DNA of 64,000 bases, taken from assembly GCA_965204835.1 (NCBI GenBank), contig OZ242017.1:1364001-1428000 (forward strand), written 5' to 3'. Within the stretch, counting starts at the first letter, position 1, and each line of letters begins with the position of its first letter. This DNA comes from VXMT01 sp965204835 (GTDB lineage Bacteria; Chloroflexota; Dehalococcoidia; UBA2979). The position numbers were made by a program, and so were the translations under genes. The notes under the pieces were generated by a model. The model was given only the letters and a program-made list of their open reading frames with translations. It was not told where the DNA came from and did no database searches. Of the stretch, positions 47,517 through 56,312 are shown in pieces.

Positions 47517-48398
47517 TCACGCAGCGTCCTCACTGACACCGTAGCGCCCCTCAAGCTCCTGCCAGTCCGGCACGCCGACGATCTCCTCGAACTCGTGGAA
47601 GTCGACCATGGCGTCGGTTCGGCCCGCCGTCGTCTTCGCCTCGAACAGCGCGCGGTACGTCTCGGCGATCGCGCGCGCGGCGGTGAACAGCGCGGCGAGC
47701 GGGAACACCACCATCGAGTAGCCGAGGCCCTGTAGCTCCGCCGAGGAGAGCAGCGGCGTCTTGCCGCCCTCGATCATGTTCGCGAACAGCGGCGCGTCCG
47801 GGATGGCTTCCCGTACCGCCTCGAGCTCCTCGATCGACTGCGGAGCTTCGACGAACACCACGTCCGCGCCCGACTCGTGGTAGAGACGCCCGCGGCGGAT
47901 CGCCTCGTCGAGGCCGAGCGGGGCGCGGGCGTCCGTGCGCCCGATGATCACGAGGTCGTCGTCGCCGCGGGCGTCGGCGGCGGCGCGGATCTTCTGGGCG
48001 TGCTCCTCGGCGGGGATGACGCGCTTCCCCTCGAAGTGGCCGCACTTCTTCGGCCACTCCTGGTCCTCCAGGATGATCCCCGCCACGTCGGCCTGGACGC
48101 ACTCGCGGACGGTGCGCGTGACGTTGAGCGGGTTGCCGTAGCCCGTGTCCATGTCCGCGACCAGCGGCACGTCGACCGCGGCGACGATGGGTCGCACGCG
48201 GTCCAGCACCTCCGAGGCGGTGAGCAGGCCGTAGTCGGGCGCGCCGAGGGCAGCCGCCGAGAAGCCGAAGCCGGTGGTGAACAGGGCGTCGAAGCCGGCG
48301 CGCTGCGCGAGCCGCGCCGAGAGCGCGTCGTACGCGCCGGGCAGGACGATGATCTCCGGCCCGTCGAGCCGGTTTCGCAGGGCGGTCGAGTGGCGCAT
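47517..48398 (-). CDS. Isocitrate lyase/PEP mutase-superfamily enzyme (methylisocitrate-lyase-like)
   Basis: 293 residues from the ATG at 48398, preferred over 48410 because GGAGG lies six bases upstream. The catalytic KKCGH loop is present (117-121, C119) with metal-binding residues in VADMDTGYGNP (D82, D84) and IILEDQ (E111, D112). The N-terminus has LPGAYDALSARLAQRAGFDA. Candidates include 2-methylisocitrate lyase, oxaloacetate decarboxylase or carboxyphosphonoenolpyruvate mutase-like activity; the sequence alone does not choose. A TATCCT -10 candidate lies upstream on the minus strand near 48450. Confidence 0.9.
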   Translation of the reverse strand: MRHSTALRNRLDGPEIIVLPGAYDALSARLAQRAGFDALFTTGFGFSAAALGAPDYGLLTASEVLDRVRPIVAAVDVPLVADMDTGYGNPLNVTRTVRECVQADVAGIILEDQEWPKKCGHFEGKRVIPAEEHAQKIRAAADARGDDDLVIIGRTDARAPLGLDEAIRRGRLYHESGADVVFVEAPQSIEELEAVREAIPDAPLFANMIEGGKTPLLSSAELQGLGYSMVVFPLAALFTAARAIAETYRALFEAKTTAGRTDAMVDFHEFEEIVGVPDWQELEGRYGVSEDAA

Positions 48399-48592
48399 CG
48401 GGTCCTCCATCCGGCCCCGGCTGCGTCGTGCGGGGCGCGGGCGGAGGATAGCGAACCGGCGCGCAGCGGGCAGCGCTCACGAGCGGGGCGACATCCCGGC
48501 GGTGTTATACCCTGTGCGCGACTCGGTACCGCGTGCCGACTGCCGGAGCAGTGAGATCGGCCGCCGGATGCGGCGCGCCTGCCAGGAGCGTG

Positions 48593-49462
48593 ATGAGCCC
48601 CGATCGGCCACAGATACAGGTCGAGGGTCTGTGGAAGGTCTTCGGCGACCGCGCGGACCGCGTCTTCGAGCCCGAGCACATCGAGAAGAGCCGCGCCGAC
48701 CTCCAGGACGAGCTCGGCGCGGTGGTCGCGCTGCGCGACGTCTCATTCGACGTGCAGGCAGGCGAGATCTTCGTGGTGATGGGGCTCTCGGGGAGCGGCA
48801 AGTCCACGCTCGCGCGGTGCCTGATCCGGCTCATCGACGCGACGCGAGGCGCGATCAGCTTCGACGGCGACGACATCCTCGGCTACGACGCGAAGGAGCT
48901 CATCGAGTTCCGCCGCCGCAAGACGGCGATGGTGTTCCAGCACTACGGCCTGCTCCCGCACCGCCGCGTGCTCGACAACGTCGCGTACGGCCTCGAGATC
49001 CAGGGGGTCGACGAGGGGACGCGCCACCGCGCGGCCGCCGAGGCGATCGAGACGGTCGGCCTCGACGGGTGGGAGGACTACTACCCCAGCGAGATGAGCG
49101 GCGGCATGCAGCAGCGCGTCGGCATCGCGCGGGCGCTGGCAGTCGACCCCGACGTGCTCGTCATGGACGAGCCGTTCAGCGGGCTCGACCCGCTGATCCG
49201 CAGGCGCATGCAGGACGAGTTGCTGTCGCTGGAGACGCAGCTGCACAAGACCATCGTGTTCATCACGCACGACCTCAACGAGGCCATCAAGCTGGGTGAC
49301 CGGATCGCGATCATGCGTGACGGCGTGATCGTGCAGCAGGGCACGCCCGAGGAGATCGTGACGCGTCCTGCCGACGACTATGTGGCCGACTTCGTACAGG
49401 ACGTCGCCAGCGTTGCCGACCTGCGCGGCGAGGCCGCGCCGGCCACCGGGGCGACACCGTGA
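48593..49462 (+). CDS. proV: Glycine betaine/proline-type ABC importer, ATP-binding subunit
   Basis: 289 residues from the ATG at 48593 with AGGAG upstream. Typical ProV/OpuAA entry with VEGLWKVFGDR and a long insertion before the Walker A GLSGSGKST (64-72); signature SGGMQQRVGIARALA; Walker B VLVMDEPFSGLD. The usual C-terminal CBS pair is absent, so osmotic gating by CBS domains is not expected. A TATACC-type -10 lies near 48508. It overlaps proW by GTGA. Confidence 0.93.
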   Translation: MSPDRPQIQVEGLWKVFGDRADRVFEPEHIEKSRADLQDELGAVVALRDVSFDVQAGEIFVVMGLSGSGKSTLARCLIRLIDATRGAISFDGDDILGYDAKELIEFRRRKTAMVFQHYGLLPHRRVLDNVAYGLEIQGVDEGTRHRAAAEAIETVGLDGWEDYYPSEMSGGMQQRVGIARALAVDPDVLVMDEPFSGLDPLIRRRMQDELLSLETQLHKTIVFITHDLNEAIKLGDRIAIMRDGVIVQQGTPEEIVTRPADDYVADFVQDVASVADLRGEAAPATGATP

Positions 49463-50517
49463 ACCGCCGGGACGAGGTCGAAGGGGCGCCCGAGGCGCGG
49501 GACGTCGCGCCGCCGCCGCCGTGGGTCCGGTACGCGTGGCTCCCGGGCCTGGCCGGGGTGCTCGTCGTGCTCGCCGTGAGCCTCGTGGTCTGGGGACCGG
49601 GGATGGAGTTCCCCACCACCGTCTCCCAGACCGAGGCGCCGACGCCCGGGACCCGGACCGTGCCGCTCGACCGGACGGTCAGGGAAGTCACCGGCGACGC
49701 CATCGACGACGGTGTCGACTGGCTGACCGAGGAGGGCGACTGGCTGTTCGCCAGCATGGGCGACGCGGTGACCACCGCGCTCGTGACCATCGAGGACGTA
49801 CTGAGGTGGGTGCCGTGGCCCGCCGCGATTGCCGGATTGGCGTTCCTCTCCTTCGCGGTGGGGCGGTGGAGACTGACGGGCTTCACCACGGGCGCGTTGC
49901 TCTACATCGGCTTCATGGGGCTCTGGAACAACGCCATCGACACGATCGCGCTGATGGTGGTGGCGGTCGCGATAGCACTCGCGGTGGGGCTCCCGCTCGG
50001 TGTGCTGGGAGCGCGCAGCCGCATCGCTGATGGAGTGATGCGCCCGATCCTCGATGGGATGCAGACAATGCCGAGCTTCGTATACCTGCTGCCGGGCATC
50101 CTGTTCTTCGGCCTCGGCAAGCCGGCGGGCATCTTCGCCACCGTGATCTACGCGGTCCCGCCGGTGATCCGCCTCACCAACCTCGGCATCCGGCAAGTCT
50201 CGCCCGAGGCGGTCGAGGCGGCCCTCGCGTTCGGCTCCTCGCCGTGGCAGGTGCTGACGAAAGTGCAGATCCCGATGGCGCTGCCGACGATCATGGCGGG
50301 CATCAACCAGACCACGCTCATGGCGCTCGCGATGGTGACGATCGCGAGCATGGTGGCGGCCGGCGGTCTCGGCGACGACGTGTTGCGCGCCCTCCAGAAG
50401 AACCAGTCCGGCAACGGCGTGATCGCCGGCCTCGCCATCGTCTTTCTCGCCATCGTCATCGACCGCATCACCCAGGCGATCGCCGCCGATAACAGGGAGC
50501 GGCGGAGCGCAGGCTAG
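49459..50517 (+). CDS. proW: Glycine betaine/proline-type ABC importer, permease subunit
   Basis: 352 residues, GTG start coupled to proV. One TM helix (about 28-46) is followed by an extracytoplasmic insert of about 70 residues, then the permease core with the BPD_transp signature EAALAFGSSPWQVLTKVQIPMALP and NQTTLMALAMVTIASMV. The ProW-like LPLGVLGARS and MQTMPSFVYLLPG motifs support compatible-solute or choline/betaine transport. It probably pairs with the binding protein downstream. Confidence 0.93.
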   Translation: MNRRDEVEGAPEARDVAPPPPWVRYAWLPGLAGVLVVLAVSLVVWGPGMEFPTTVSQTEAPTPGTRTVPLDRTVREVTGDAIDDGVDWLTEEGDWLFASMGDAVTTALVTIEDVLRWVPWPAAIAGLAFLSFAVGRWRLTGFTTGALLYIGFMGLWNNAIDTIALMVVAVAIALAVGLPLGVLGARSRIADGVMRPILDGMQTMPSFVYLLPGILFFGLGKPAGIFATVIYAVPPVIRLTNLGIRQVSPEAVEAALAFGSSPWQVLTKVQIPMALPTIMAGINQTTLMALAMVTIASMVAAGGLGDDVLRALQKNQSGNGVIAGLAIVFLAIVIDRITQAIAADNRERRSAG

Positions 50518-50518
50518 G

Positions 50519-50528
50519 CACACGTGTG
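50519..50528. promoter_or_regulatory. 10-base palindrome CACACGTGTG between proW and proX
   Basis: Perfect palindrome two bases after the proW stop and about 15 bases before a GATACC/TACCAT -10 candidate (50543-50550). Possible operator for separate proX expression. Confidence 0.35.
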
Positions 50529-50586
50529 AGGCGGCCCGGGCTGATACCATCGGCGCGGTGCACGGGGGCAATGAGAGGAAGAGGCA

Positions 50587-51624
50587 ATGCTTGCTCGATA
50601 TAACAGGATCGGTCTCTCGCTCCTCGTGGTCGTGGCGTTTGGGCTCGCAACCGCATGCGGGGGCGATGGGGACGGAGACGCGGAAGAGAAGCAGACACTC
50701 GTCTTCAGTGACCTGAACTGGGACAGCGCGCAGATTCAGAACCGCATCGCGCAGTACCTGGTGGAGATGGGCTACGACTACCCCACCGACGTGGTGCTCG
50801 GCGCGACGCTCCCCCTGTTCCAGGGACTGCGGCGCGGGGACACCCACGTCACCATGGAGATCTGGCTGCCCAACCAGGACGAGGCCTGGGCTGAGGCACT
50901 CGGGGCCGGCGAGGTGATCCCCCTCGGGCCGAGTCTCGGAAGCGACTGGCAGTCCGCGTTCGTGATACCTGCCTACCTGCAGGAGGAGTACCCCGACCTC
51001 GACAGCATCGAGGACCTCAAGGACGACAAGTTCAAGCAACTCTTTGCCACCGCCGAGACCGGCGGCAAGGCGCGGCTGGTGTCGTGCGTCATCGGCTGGG
51101 CCTGCGAGGAGGTCAACGCGGCGCAGATCGCGGGCTACGGCCTCCTGGACCACGTCGAGATCATCAACCCCGGTGACGGCGCGGCTGCGAATGCCGACCT
51201 CTATGGCGCCTACCAGAAGGGTGAGCCCTGGCTCGGCTACCAGTGGGGCACGAACGAGCCCGCGCTGGTGCTGGACCTCGTGCGGCTCGAGGAGCCCCCG
51301 TACACCGACGAGTGCTGGTTCACCAACAAGGCCTGCGCCTACGAGGACGCCACGGTCCTCATTGCCGTGCACCCTGACGTCGTCAGTGGCGCTCCGGATG
51401 TGGTCGCCATGCTGCGGGAGTGGGCGTTCGACGCCGTGACGTACCGCGTAGTGGCTCAATGGCTCAACGACAACGAGGACGCCAACGTCAACGACGCCGC
51501 GCTGTGGTGGCTCAACGGTAACGAGGCGACCTGGAGTACCTGGGTCACCGCGGAAGCCGCCACCGCCATCCGCGAGGCGCTGGAAGGCGGTGAGACACCC
51601 GCCGGCTGGCCCGAGGCGAGCTAG
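50587..51624 (+). CDS. proX: Glycine betaine-type substrate-binding lipoprotein
   Basis: 345 residues, ATG after GAGG. Signal peptide with lipobox LATAC (Cys24). The mature part is an OpuAC-type binding protein: DLNWDSAQIQNRIAQYLVE, GDTHVTMEIWLPNQDEAW, LGYQWGTNEPALVLDLVRLE. Aromatic residues and two cysteine pairs (VSCVIGWACEE and DECWFTNKACAYE) are notable and could form surface disulfides. Substrates of the family are betaine, choline or proline betaine. It probably has a secondary promoter. Confidence 0.93.
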   Translation: MLARYNRIGLSLLVVVAFGLATACGGDGDGDAEEKQTLVFSDLNWDSAQIQNRIAQYLVEMGYDYPTDVVLGATLPLFQGLRRGDTHVTMEIWLPNQDEAWAEALGAGEVIPLGPSLGSDWQSAFVIPAYLQEEYPDLDSIEDLKDDKFKQLFATAETGGKARLVSCVIGWACEEVNAAQIAGYGLLDHVEIINPGDGAAANADLYGAYQKGEPWLGYQWGTNEPALVLDLVRLEEPPYTDECWFTNKACAYEDATVLIAVHPDVVSGAPDVVAMLREWAFDAVTYRVVAQWLNDNEDANVNDAALWWLNGNEATWSTWVTAEAATAIREALEGGETPAGWPEAS

Positions 51625-51630
51625 CGCGTC

Positions 51631-52410
51631 GTGCCGGGCGTCGTCACGCTCACCACGGACTTTGGGACGCGCGACTCCTACGTCGCGCAGCTCAAGGGTG
51701 TGCTGCTGTCGCGCTGCGATGACCTGCGCGTCCAGGACCTCACGCACGAGATCGCAGCCCACGACGTGCTGGAGGGTGCGCTCTTCCTCGCGTCCGCCGT
51801 CCCGACGTTCCCTCCGGGGACCGTCCACCTGGCCGTCGTCGACCCCGGCGTCGGGAGCGCCCGCCGCGCGATTGCCGTCGAGGTGGCGGGCCAGCACGTG
51901 GTGTGCCCGGACAACGGCCTGCTCACGCTGCTCGGCCGCGCGCACACCATCGAGGCGGCGCACGAGCTGACGAACCCGCAGCTGCGTCGTGGGCCCGTCA
52001 GCCCGACATTCCAGGGGCGCGACGTGTTCGCGCCCGCGGCCGCGCACCTCGCGTGCGGCGGCGCGCTCGCCGACGTGGGCGCGCGGCTGTCCGCGATCGT
52101 GGAGCTGGACCTCCCGAGCCCGGAACGCATCACCGACGGGGTGCGAGGCGCGATCATGCACGTGGACCGCTTCGGCAATGCGACCACCAACATCCCGGCG
52201 TCGGTGCTCGGCCCGCTCGGGGGTCTGCGCGTGCAGGGCGGAGGTCTCGACCTGCCGTTGCTGCGCACGTACGCCGACGCCCAGCCGGGCGAGGCCCTCG
52301 CGCTGATCGGGAGCAGCGGCTACCTCGAGGTGGCCGTGCGCGCGGGGAGCGCCGCACAGGCGCTCGGGTTGCAGCGTGGCGGCGTCGTGCGGGTCGTCTC
52401 CGCCCGCTGA
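51631..52410 (+). CDS. SAM hydroxide adenosyltransferase (SAM hydrolase, DUF62)
   Basis: 259 residues, GTG start. N-terminal VTLTTDFGTRDSYVAQLKGV, VHLAVVDPGVGSARRAIAVE, CPDNGLLTLL and FQGRDVFAPAAAHLA are diagnostic of this family, which converts SAM to adenosine and methionine using hydroxide. The C-terminal beta-barrel domain (about 165-258) contains HVDRFGNATTNIP. It starts six bases after proX, so read-through is likely, but no metabolic link is evident. Confidence 0.94.
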   Translation: MPGVVTLTTDFGTRDSYVAQLKGVLLSRCDDLRVQDLTHEIAAHDVLEGALFLASAVPTFPPGTVHLAVVDPGVGSARRAIAVEVAGQHVVCPDNGLLTLLGRAHTIEAAHELTNPQLRRGPVSPTFQGRDVFAPAAAHLACGGALADVGARLSAIVELDLPSPERITDGVRGAIMHVDRFGNATTNIPASVLGPLGGLRVQGGGLDLPLLRTYADAQPGEALALIGSSGYLEVAVRAGSAAQALGLQRGGVVRVVSAR

Positions 52411-52499
52411 GCACGAACGACCCGCTCGCGTAGCACCCCGGCGTCGAGGGCGGTCGAGCAGTTCGGTAGCGCGGGATGGTACCCTGCGTCACAAGCGCC

Positions 52500-52550
52500 A
52501 TGGCCGGCCGCCGGCGGGCAGGCGGAGACACACCCGGCACTGATCCGTGA
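52500..52550 (+). CDS. Possible 16-codon upstream ORF coupled to fdhD
   Basis: ATG at 52500 encodes MAGRRRAGGDTPGTDP and its TGA overlaps the fdhD GTG (GTGA, 52547-52550). A TACCCT -10 candidate (52480-52485) lies just upstream. It has no Shine-Dalgarno. It may be a chance frame in GC-rich DNA, but the overlap matches the coupling style of this genome. Confidence 0.25.
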   Translation: MAGRRRAGGDTPGTDP

Positions 52551-53353
52551 CCACACAGCAGCGATCCGCAGCAGTCCACGTCCACCGCATCACGGCCGGC
52601 GCGCCCGCCGCCGAGGCGGAGCTCGGCGCCCTCGACGCCGTCGCGGTCGAGGAGCCGCTCGAGATCCGGCTCGACGGCCACCCCCTGGCCGTGGTCATGC
52701 GCACGCCGGGCGACGACGCCGACCTCGTGCGCGGCTTCCTGCTGACCGAGGGCGTCGTGCTGCGTCCATCGGAGGTGCGCGCCGTCGAGTTTGGCGAAGA
52801 CGCGGTCGCGGACGCCCGGCTCGCCAAGGGCGTCGAGGTGGACATCGAGCAGTTCAGCCGAAACCTCTTCGTCTCCAGCTCGTGCGGCGTCTGCGGGAAG
52901 GCCTCGATCGAGGCGGTCGAGTTGCTGGCGCCGCGAGCGCCGCAGTTCGCGGTGCGCGGCGAGGTCGTCGCGGGCCTGACCGAGCGCCTCGGCGAGCTGC
53001 AGCCGACGTTCGACGAGACCGGCGGCCTGCACGCCGCGGGCATCTTCGACCTCGACGGCCGCGCGCTCGTGGTACGGGAGGACATTGGCCGACATAACGC
53101 GGTCGACAAGGCCATCGGCGCGCTCAGCGCGGAGGCATGGCCGCTGCCGCCGGCGCTCCTCGTGGTCTCGGGCCGGCAGAGCTTCGAGATCGTGCAGAAG
53201 GCCGCGATGGCGCGCCTCGGTGGGATCGTGGGCGTCTCCGCGCCCTCCTCGCTTGCCGTTGACCTGGCGCAGCAGCTCGGGCTGCTGCTCGCCGGCTTCG
53301 CGCGCGGGGACCGCTTCAACGTCTACGCCGGGGCGGAGCGCCTCGATGGCTAG
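52547..53353 (+). CDS. fdhD: Sulfurtransferase FdhD for formate dehydrogenase
   Basis: 268 residues, GTG start. The sulfur-carrying CGVCGK motif has C113 and C116, and FVSSSCGVCGKASIE and VVREDIGRHNAVDKAIG are family hallmarks. FdhD hands sulfur from IscS to the molybdenum cofactor of formate dehydrogenases. It overlaps the molybdoenzyme gene by eight bases, a strong sign of shared function. Confidence 0.96.
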   Translation: MTTQQRSAAVHVHRITAGAPAAEAELGALDAVAVEEPLEIRLDGHPLAVVMRTPGDDADLVRGFLLTEGVVLRPSEVRAVEFGEDAVADARLAKGVEVDIEQFSRNLFVSSSCGVCGKASIEAVELLAPRAPQFAVRGEVVAGLTERLGELQPTFDETGGLHAAGIFDLDGRALVVREDIGRHNAVDKAIGALSAEAWPLPPALLVVSGRQSFEIVQKAAMARLGGIVGVSAPSSLAVDLAQQLGLLLAGFARGDRFNVYAGAERLDG

Positions 53354-55613
53354 GCGCGGCGTGCGCCGCGGCAAGCGGCTGCTCGGCCCGAGCAGCTGGG
53401 CGAGCGTGATCCCGAACGGGATCGGCTCGACGAAGCCGAACCACTACCTGGAGATGGCGAAGGCGGCGTGGGCCAACCGCCGCGAGCTGCCGTTCGCGTG
53501 GCGCATCCTCAAGGACGGGTGCTGCGACGGCTGCGCGCTCGGCACCAGCGGCATGGGCGACTGGACCATGGACGGCCCGCACCTCTGCATGGTGCGGCTC
53601 AACCTGCTCCACCTGAACACCATGGGCGCGCTCGACCACCGGCTCTTCGAGGATCCCGCGGCCCTGGCCCGCAAGCCCGCGCGCGAGCTGCGCGCGCTCG
53701 GCCGGTTGCCGTACCCGATGGTGTGGCGCGCCGGGGAGCCCGGCTACCGCCGCGTCTCGTGGGACGAGGCGCTCGACCTGGCCGCGGACCGCATCCGCGA
53801 GACCGTCGCGCACGACCCGGACCGCTTCGACGTATTCATGACGTCCCGCGGCATCACGAACGAGACCTACTACACCGTGCAGAAGGTGGCGCGCTTCCTC
53901 GGGACCAACAACATCGACAACTCGGCGCGCATCTGCCACGCGCCGAGCACGATGGCGCTGGAGCAGACCATCGGCTACGGCGCGACGACGAACAGCTACA
54001 CCGACTGGATCGGCAGCGACCTGATCGTCCTCGCCGGCACCAACCTCGCCAACAACCAGCCGGTGGCGATGAAGTACCTCTACCTCGCGAAGAAAGCCGG
54101 CACGCAGGTGGTGAGCGTGAACCCGTACCTCGAGGAGGGCCTCGATCGCTACTGGGTGCCGTCGTCGCCGGAGAGCGCGCTCTTCGGCACGAAGATCCTC
54201 GACGACCACTTCGCGGTGCAGGTCGGCGGCGACGCGGCGTTCTTCACCGCCGCGCTCAAGCACCTCATCGAGACGGACCGCCTCGACCACGCCTTCATCG
54301 ACGCCCACACCGAGGGCTTTGACGAGCTGCGCGCCTACATCCGCTCGCTCGACTGGGCGGAGCTCGAGGCCGGCTCGGGGCTGCCCGAGGCCGAGTTGCG
54401 GCGCTTCGCGGACCGCTACGCCGATGCGCGCACCTCGATCACGGCGTGGAGCATGGGCGTGACGCAGCACGCGCACGGCACGCAGAACGTCTACGCCATC
54501 TCCAACCTCGCGCTGGCGATGGGCCGCGTCGGGCGGCCGGGCGACGGGCTCAACCCGATCCGCGGCCACTCCGGCGTGCAGGGCGGCGCCGAGATGGGCG
54601 CCGTCCCGCAGTCGCTCGGCCTCGGCATGAAGGTCTACGACGACGATGCAGCCGCCGGCGTCTCCGCCGCGTGGGGCTTCGAGGTGCCTCGCGGCCCCGG
54701 CCTCAGCGTCTCAGCCTCCCTCGACGCGATGCACGACGGGCTGGTCGACGTGCTCTATGCCCTCGGCGGCGACTTCCTCGAGACGATGCCGGACCCGGAG
54801 TTCGTGCGCACGGCGCTGTCTCGGGTGCCGGTGCGCATCTTCCAGGACATCGTCGCGAACCCGATGATGCTGCTCGAACCGACCGACGTCTCGATCATCC
54901 TCCCGGCTGCCACGCGCTACGAGACGCCCGGCGGCGTCACCGAGACGAGCATGGAGCGTCGCGTGATCTTCAGCCCGGAGATCCCCGGTCGCCGCGTCGG
55001 GGAGGCGCGCGCCGAGTGGGAGATCGCCACCGATCTCGCGATGCGCGCCGACCCCGCGCGTCGCGACCTCATCCACTTCGAGGACACCGAGGCGATCCGC
55101 AGCGAGATCGCGCGCACGATCCCGGACTACGAGCCCATCGCCGGCCTCGCCGCGAAGGGCGACGAGTTCCAGTGGGGCGGCGAGCGCCTCTGCGTCGACG
55201 GCGTGTTCAACACGCCGGACGGGCGCGCGCGCTTCGTGCCGCCGAGGCTGCCCGACGGCGAGGCGCCCGAGGGCTGCTTCCTCGTCTCGACGCGTCGCGG
55301 GAAGCAGTTCAACAGCATGGTGTGGGACGACCACGACGCGCTGACCGGCGCGCGCCGCGACCAGGTCTTCATCTCCGAGTCCGATGCCGCATCCCACGGC
55401 ATCGAGCCCGGCGACCCCGTGCTGCTGCGATCGGCGACCGGCGAGCTGCGTGGCCGCGCGCGCATCGCGCGCCTGCGCGAGGGCACGCTCCAGGTCCACT
55501 GGCCCGAGGGCAACGTGTTGCTCCCCCACGGCGTGCTCGACCCTGAGTCCGGCGAGCCCGACTACAACGCGGTCTGCGAGCTGTTCCCGCTGCGCGACGG
55601 CGAAGGAGCCTAG
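53346..55613 (+). CDS. FdhF/YdeP-family molybdopterin oxidoreductase (formate-dehydrogenase-like alpha)
   Basis: 755 residues from the ATG at 53346 inside the fdhD tail. Cys residues for an Fe-S centre are C59, C60, C63 and C81 (DGCCDGCALG then HLC). The molybdopterin domain has SARICHAPSTMALEQTIGYG with C197-H198 matching the Sec-His (or Cys-His) of formate dehydrogenase H. Other landmarks are VLAGTNLANNQPVAMKYL and RGHSGVQGGAEMGAVPQ. The C-terminal molydop-binding domain (about 630-750) has STRRGKQFNSMVWDDHD. No beta or gamma subunit is adjacent, so the electron acceptor is unknown. It may reduce or oxidise formate or another small substrate. Confidence 0.9.
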   Translation: MARRGVRRGKRLLGPSSWASVIPNGIGSTKPNHYLEMAKAAWANRRELPFAWRILKDGCCDGCALGTSGMGDWTMDGPHLCMVRLNLLHLNTMGALDHRLFEDPAALARKPARELRALGRLPYPMVWRAGEPGYRRVSWDEALDLAADRIRETVAHDPDRFDVFMTSRGITNETYYTVQKVARFLGTNNIDNSARICHAPSTMALEQTIGYGATTNSYTDWIGSDLIVLAGTNLANNQPVAMKYLYLAKKAGTQVVSVNPYLEEGLDRYWVPSSPESALFGTKILDDHFAVQVGGDAAFFTAALKHLIETDRLDHAFIDAHTEGFDELRAYIRSLDWAELEAGSGLPEAELRRFADRYADARTSITAWSMGVTQHAHGTQNVYAISNLALAMGRVGRPGDGLNPIRGHSGVQGGAEMGAVPQSLGLGMKVYDDDAAAGVSAAWGFEVPRGPGLSVSASLDAMHDGLVDVLYALGGDFLETMPDPEFVRTALSRVPVRIFQDIVANPMMLLEPTDVSIILPAATRYETPGGVTETSMERRVIFSPEIPGRRVGEARAEWEIATDLAMRADPARRDLIHFEDTEAIRSEIARTIPDYEPIAGLAAKGDEFQWGGERLCVDGVFNTPDGRARFVPPRLPDGEAPEGCFLVSTRRGKQFNSMVWDDHDALTGARRDQVFISESDAASHGIEPGDPVLLRSATGELRGRARIARLREGTLQVHWPEGNVLLPHGVLDPESGEPDYNAVCELFPLRDGEGA

Positions 55614-56245
55614 GCGCTCCCCTCGGCGCCGAGGCGCTCGCGCGCCGCTGCCAGGTCCTCGGGCGTGTTGAGGTTCACGAACGACGCGCCGTCCGGGTCG
55701 GCGTCGCGCCACACCTCGGGCGGCACGAGGTCGGCGTCCAGGGCGTCGAGCATGTCGCCGACGGCGCGGTCGCCGGCGTCGAGGCGCGTGCGGATCGCCA
55801 GCGCCGCCGCATCGCCGTCCCACGCCGAGCACAGCAGCTGGGGCCGCCCCTCGTGCACCGGCACGACGAACCTCGCGCCCGCCTCGACGCGCTCGGCGAG
55901 GAGGCGCAGCAGCTCAGGCCGCACGAACGGCAGGTCGCACGCCACGGAGATGGCGACCGGCGCCGAGGTCTGACCAAGGCCCGCGAGGATAGCGACGAGC
56001 GGCCCGCCGTCGGGGACGGCGTCGACCGCCCGGTACAGCGAACGCGACGACTGCACGAGCGGCGGCGGGACCCCGGGGGCCGTCACCACCGCCACCTCGT
56101 CGGCGACGGCGTCGAGGGCGTCGATCACGCGCTGCAGCAGCGTGCGACCGCCGAGGTCGAGCATGCACTTCTCCTCGCCCATGCGGCGCGACCCGCCGCC
56201 GGCGAGCACGATGCCCGCGACCGGATTGGGAAAGCGGTACCGCAC
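55610..56245 (-). CDS. mobA: Molybdenum cofactor guanylyltransferase
   Basis: 211 residues from a GTG preceded by GAGGAGG. The nucleotide-binding loop LAGGGSRRMGEEKCMLDLGG is characteristic, followed by VPDGGPLVAILAGL and SVACDLPFVRPELL. It attaches GMP to molybdopterin, giving the bis-MGD form used by the neighbouring oxidoreductase. It is convergent with that gene, and the two stop codons share bases (CTAG at 55610-55613). A TATCCT -10 candidate lies upstream on the minus strand near 56265. Confidence 0.93.
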   Translation of the reverse strand: MRYRFPNPVAGIVLAGGGSRRMGEEKCMLDLGGRTLLQRVIDALDAVADEVAVVTAPGVPPPLVQSSRSLYRAVDAVPDGGPLVAILAGLGQTSAPVAISVACDLPFVRPELLRLLAERVEAGARFVVPVHEGRPQLLCSAWDGDAAALAIRTRLDAGDRAVGDMLDALDADLVPPEVWRDADPDGASFVNLNTPEDLAAARERLGAEGSA

Positions 56246-56312
56246 GGCACCTCCTCGGAGCGAGGATAGCGCGAGGCGCTGTGGTAGAACCCGGTCGCGG
56301 GAGGAACGACCC

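Noticed and set aside
52486..52546. Molybdenum-cofactor riboswitch before fdhD
   Set aside because: The leader is about 60 nt and GC-rich without the multi-stem aptamer layout; only simple repeats were seen.
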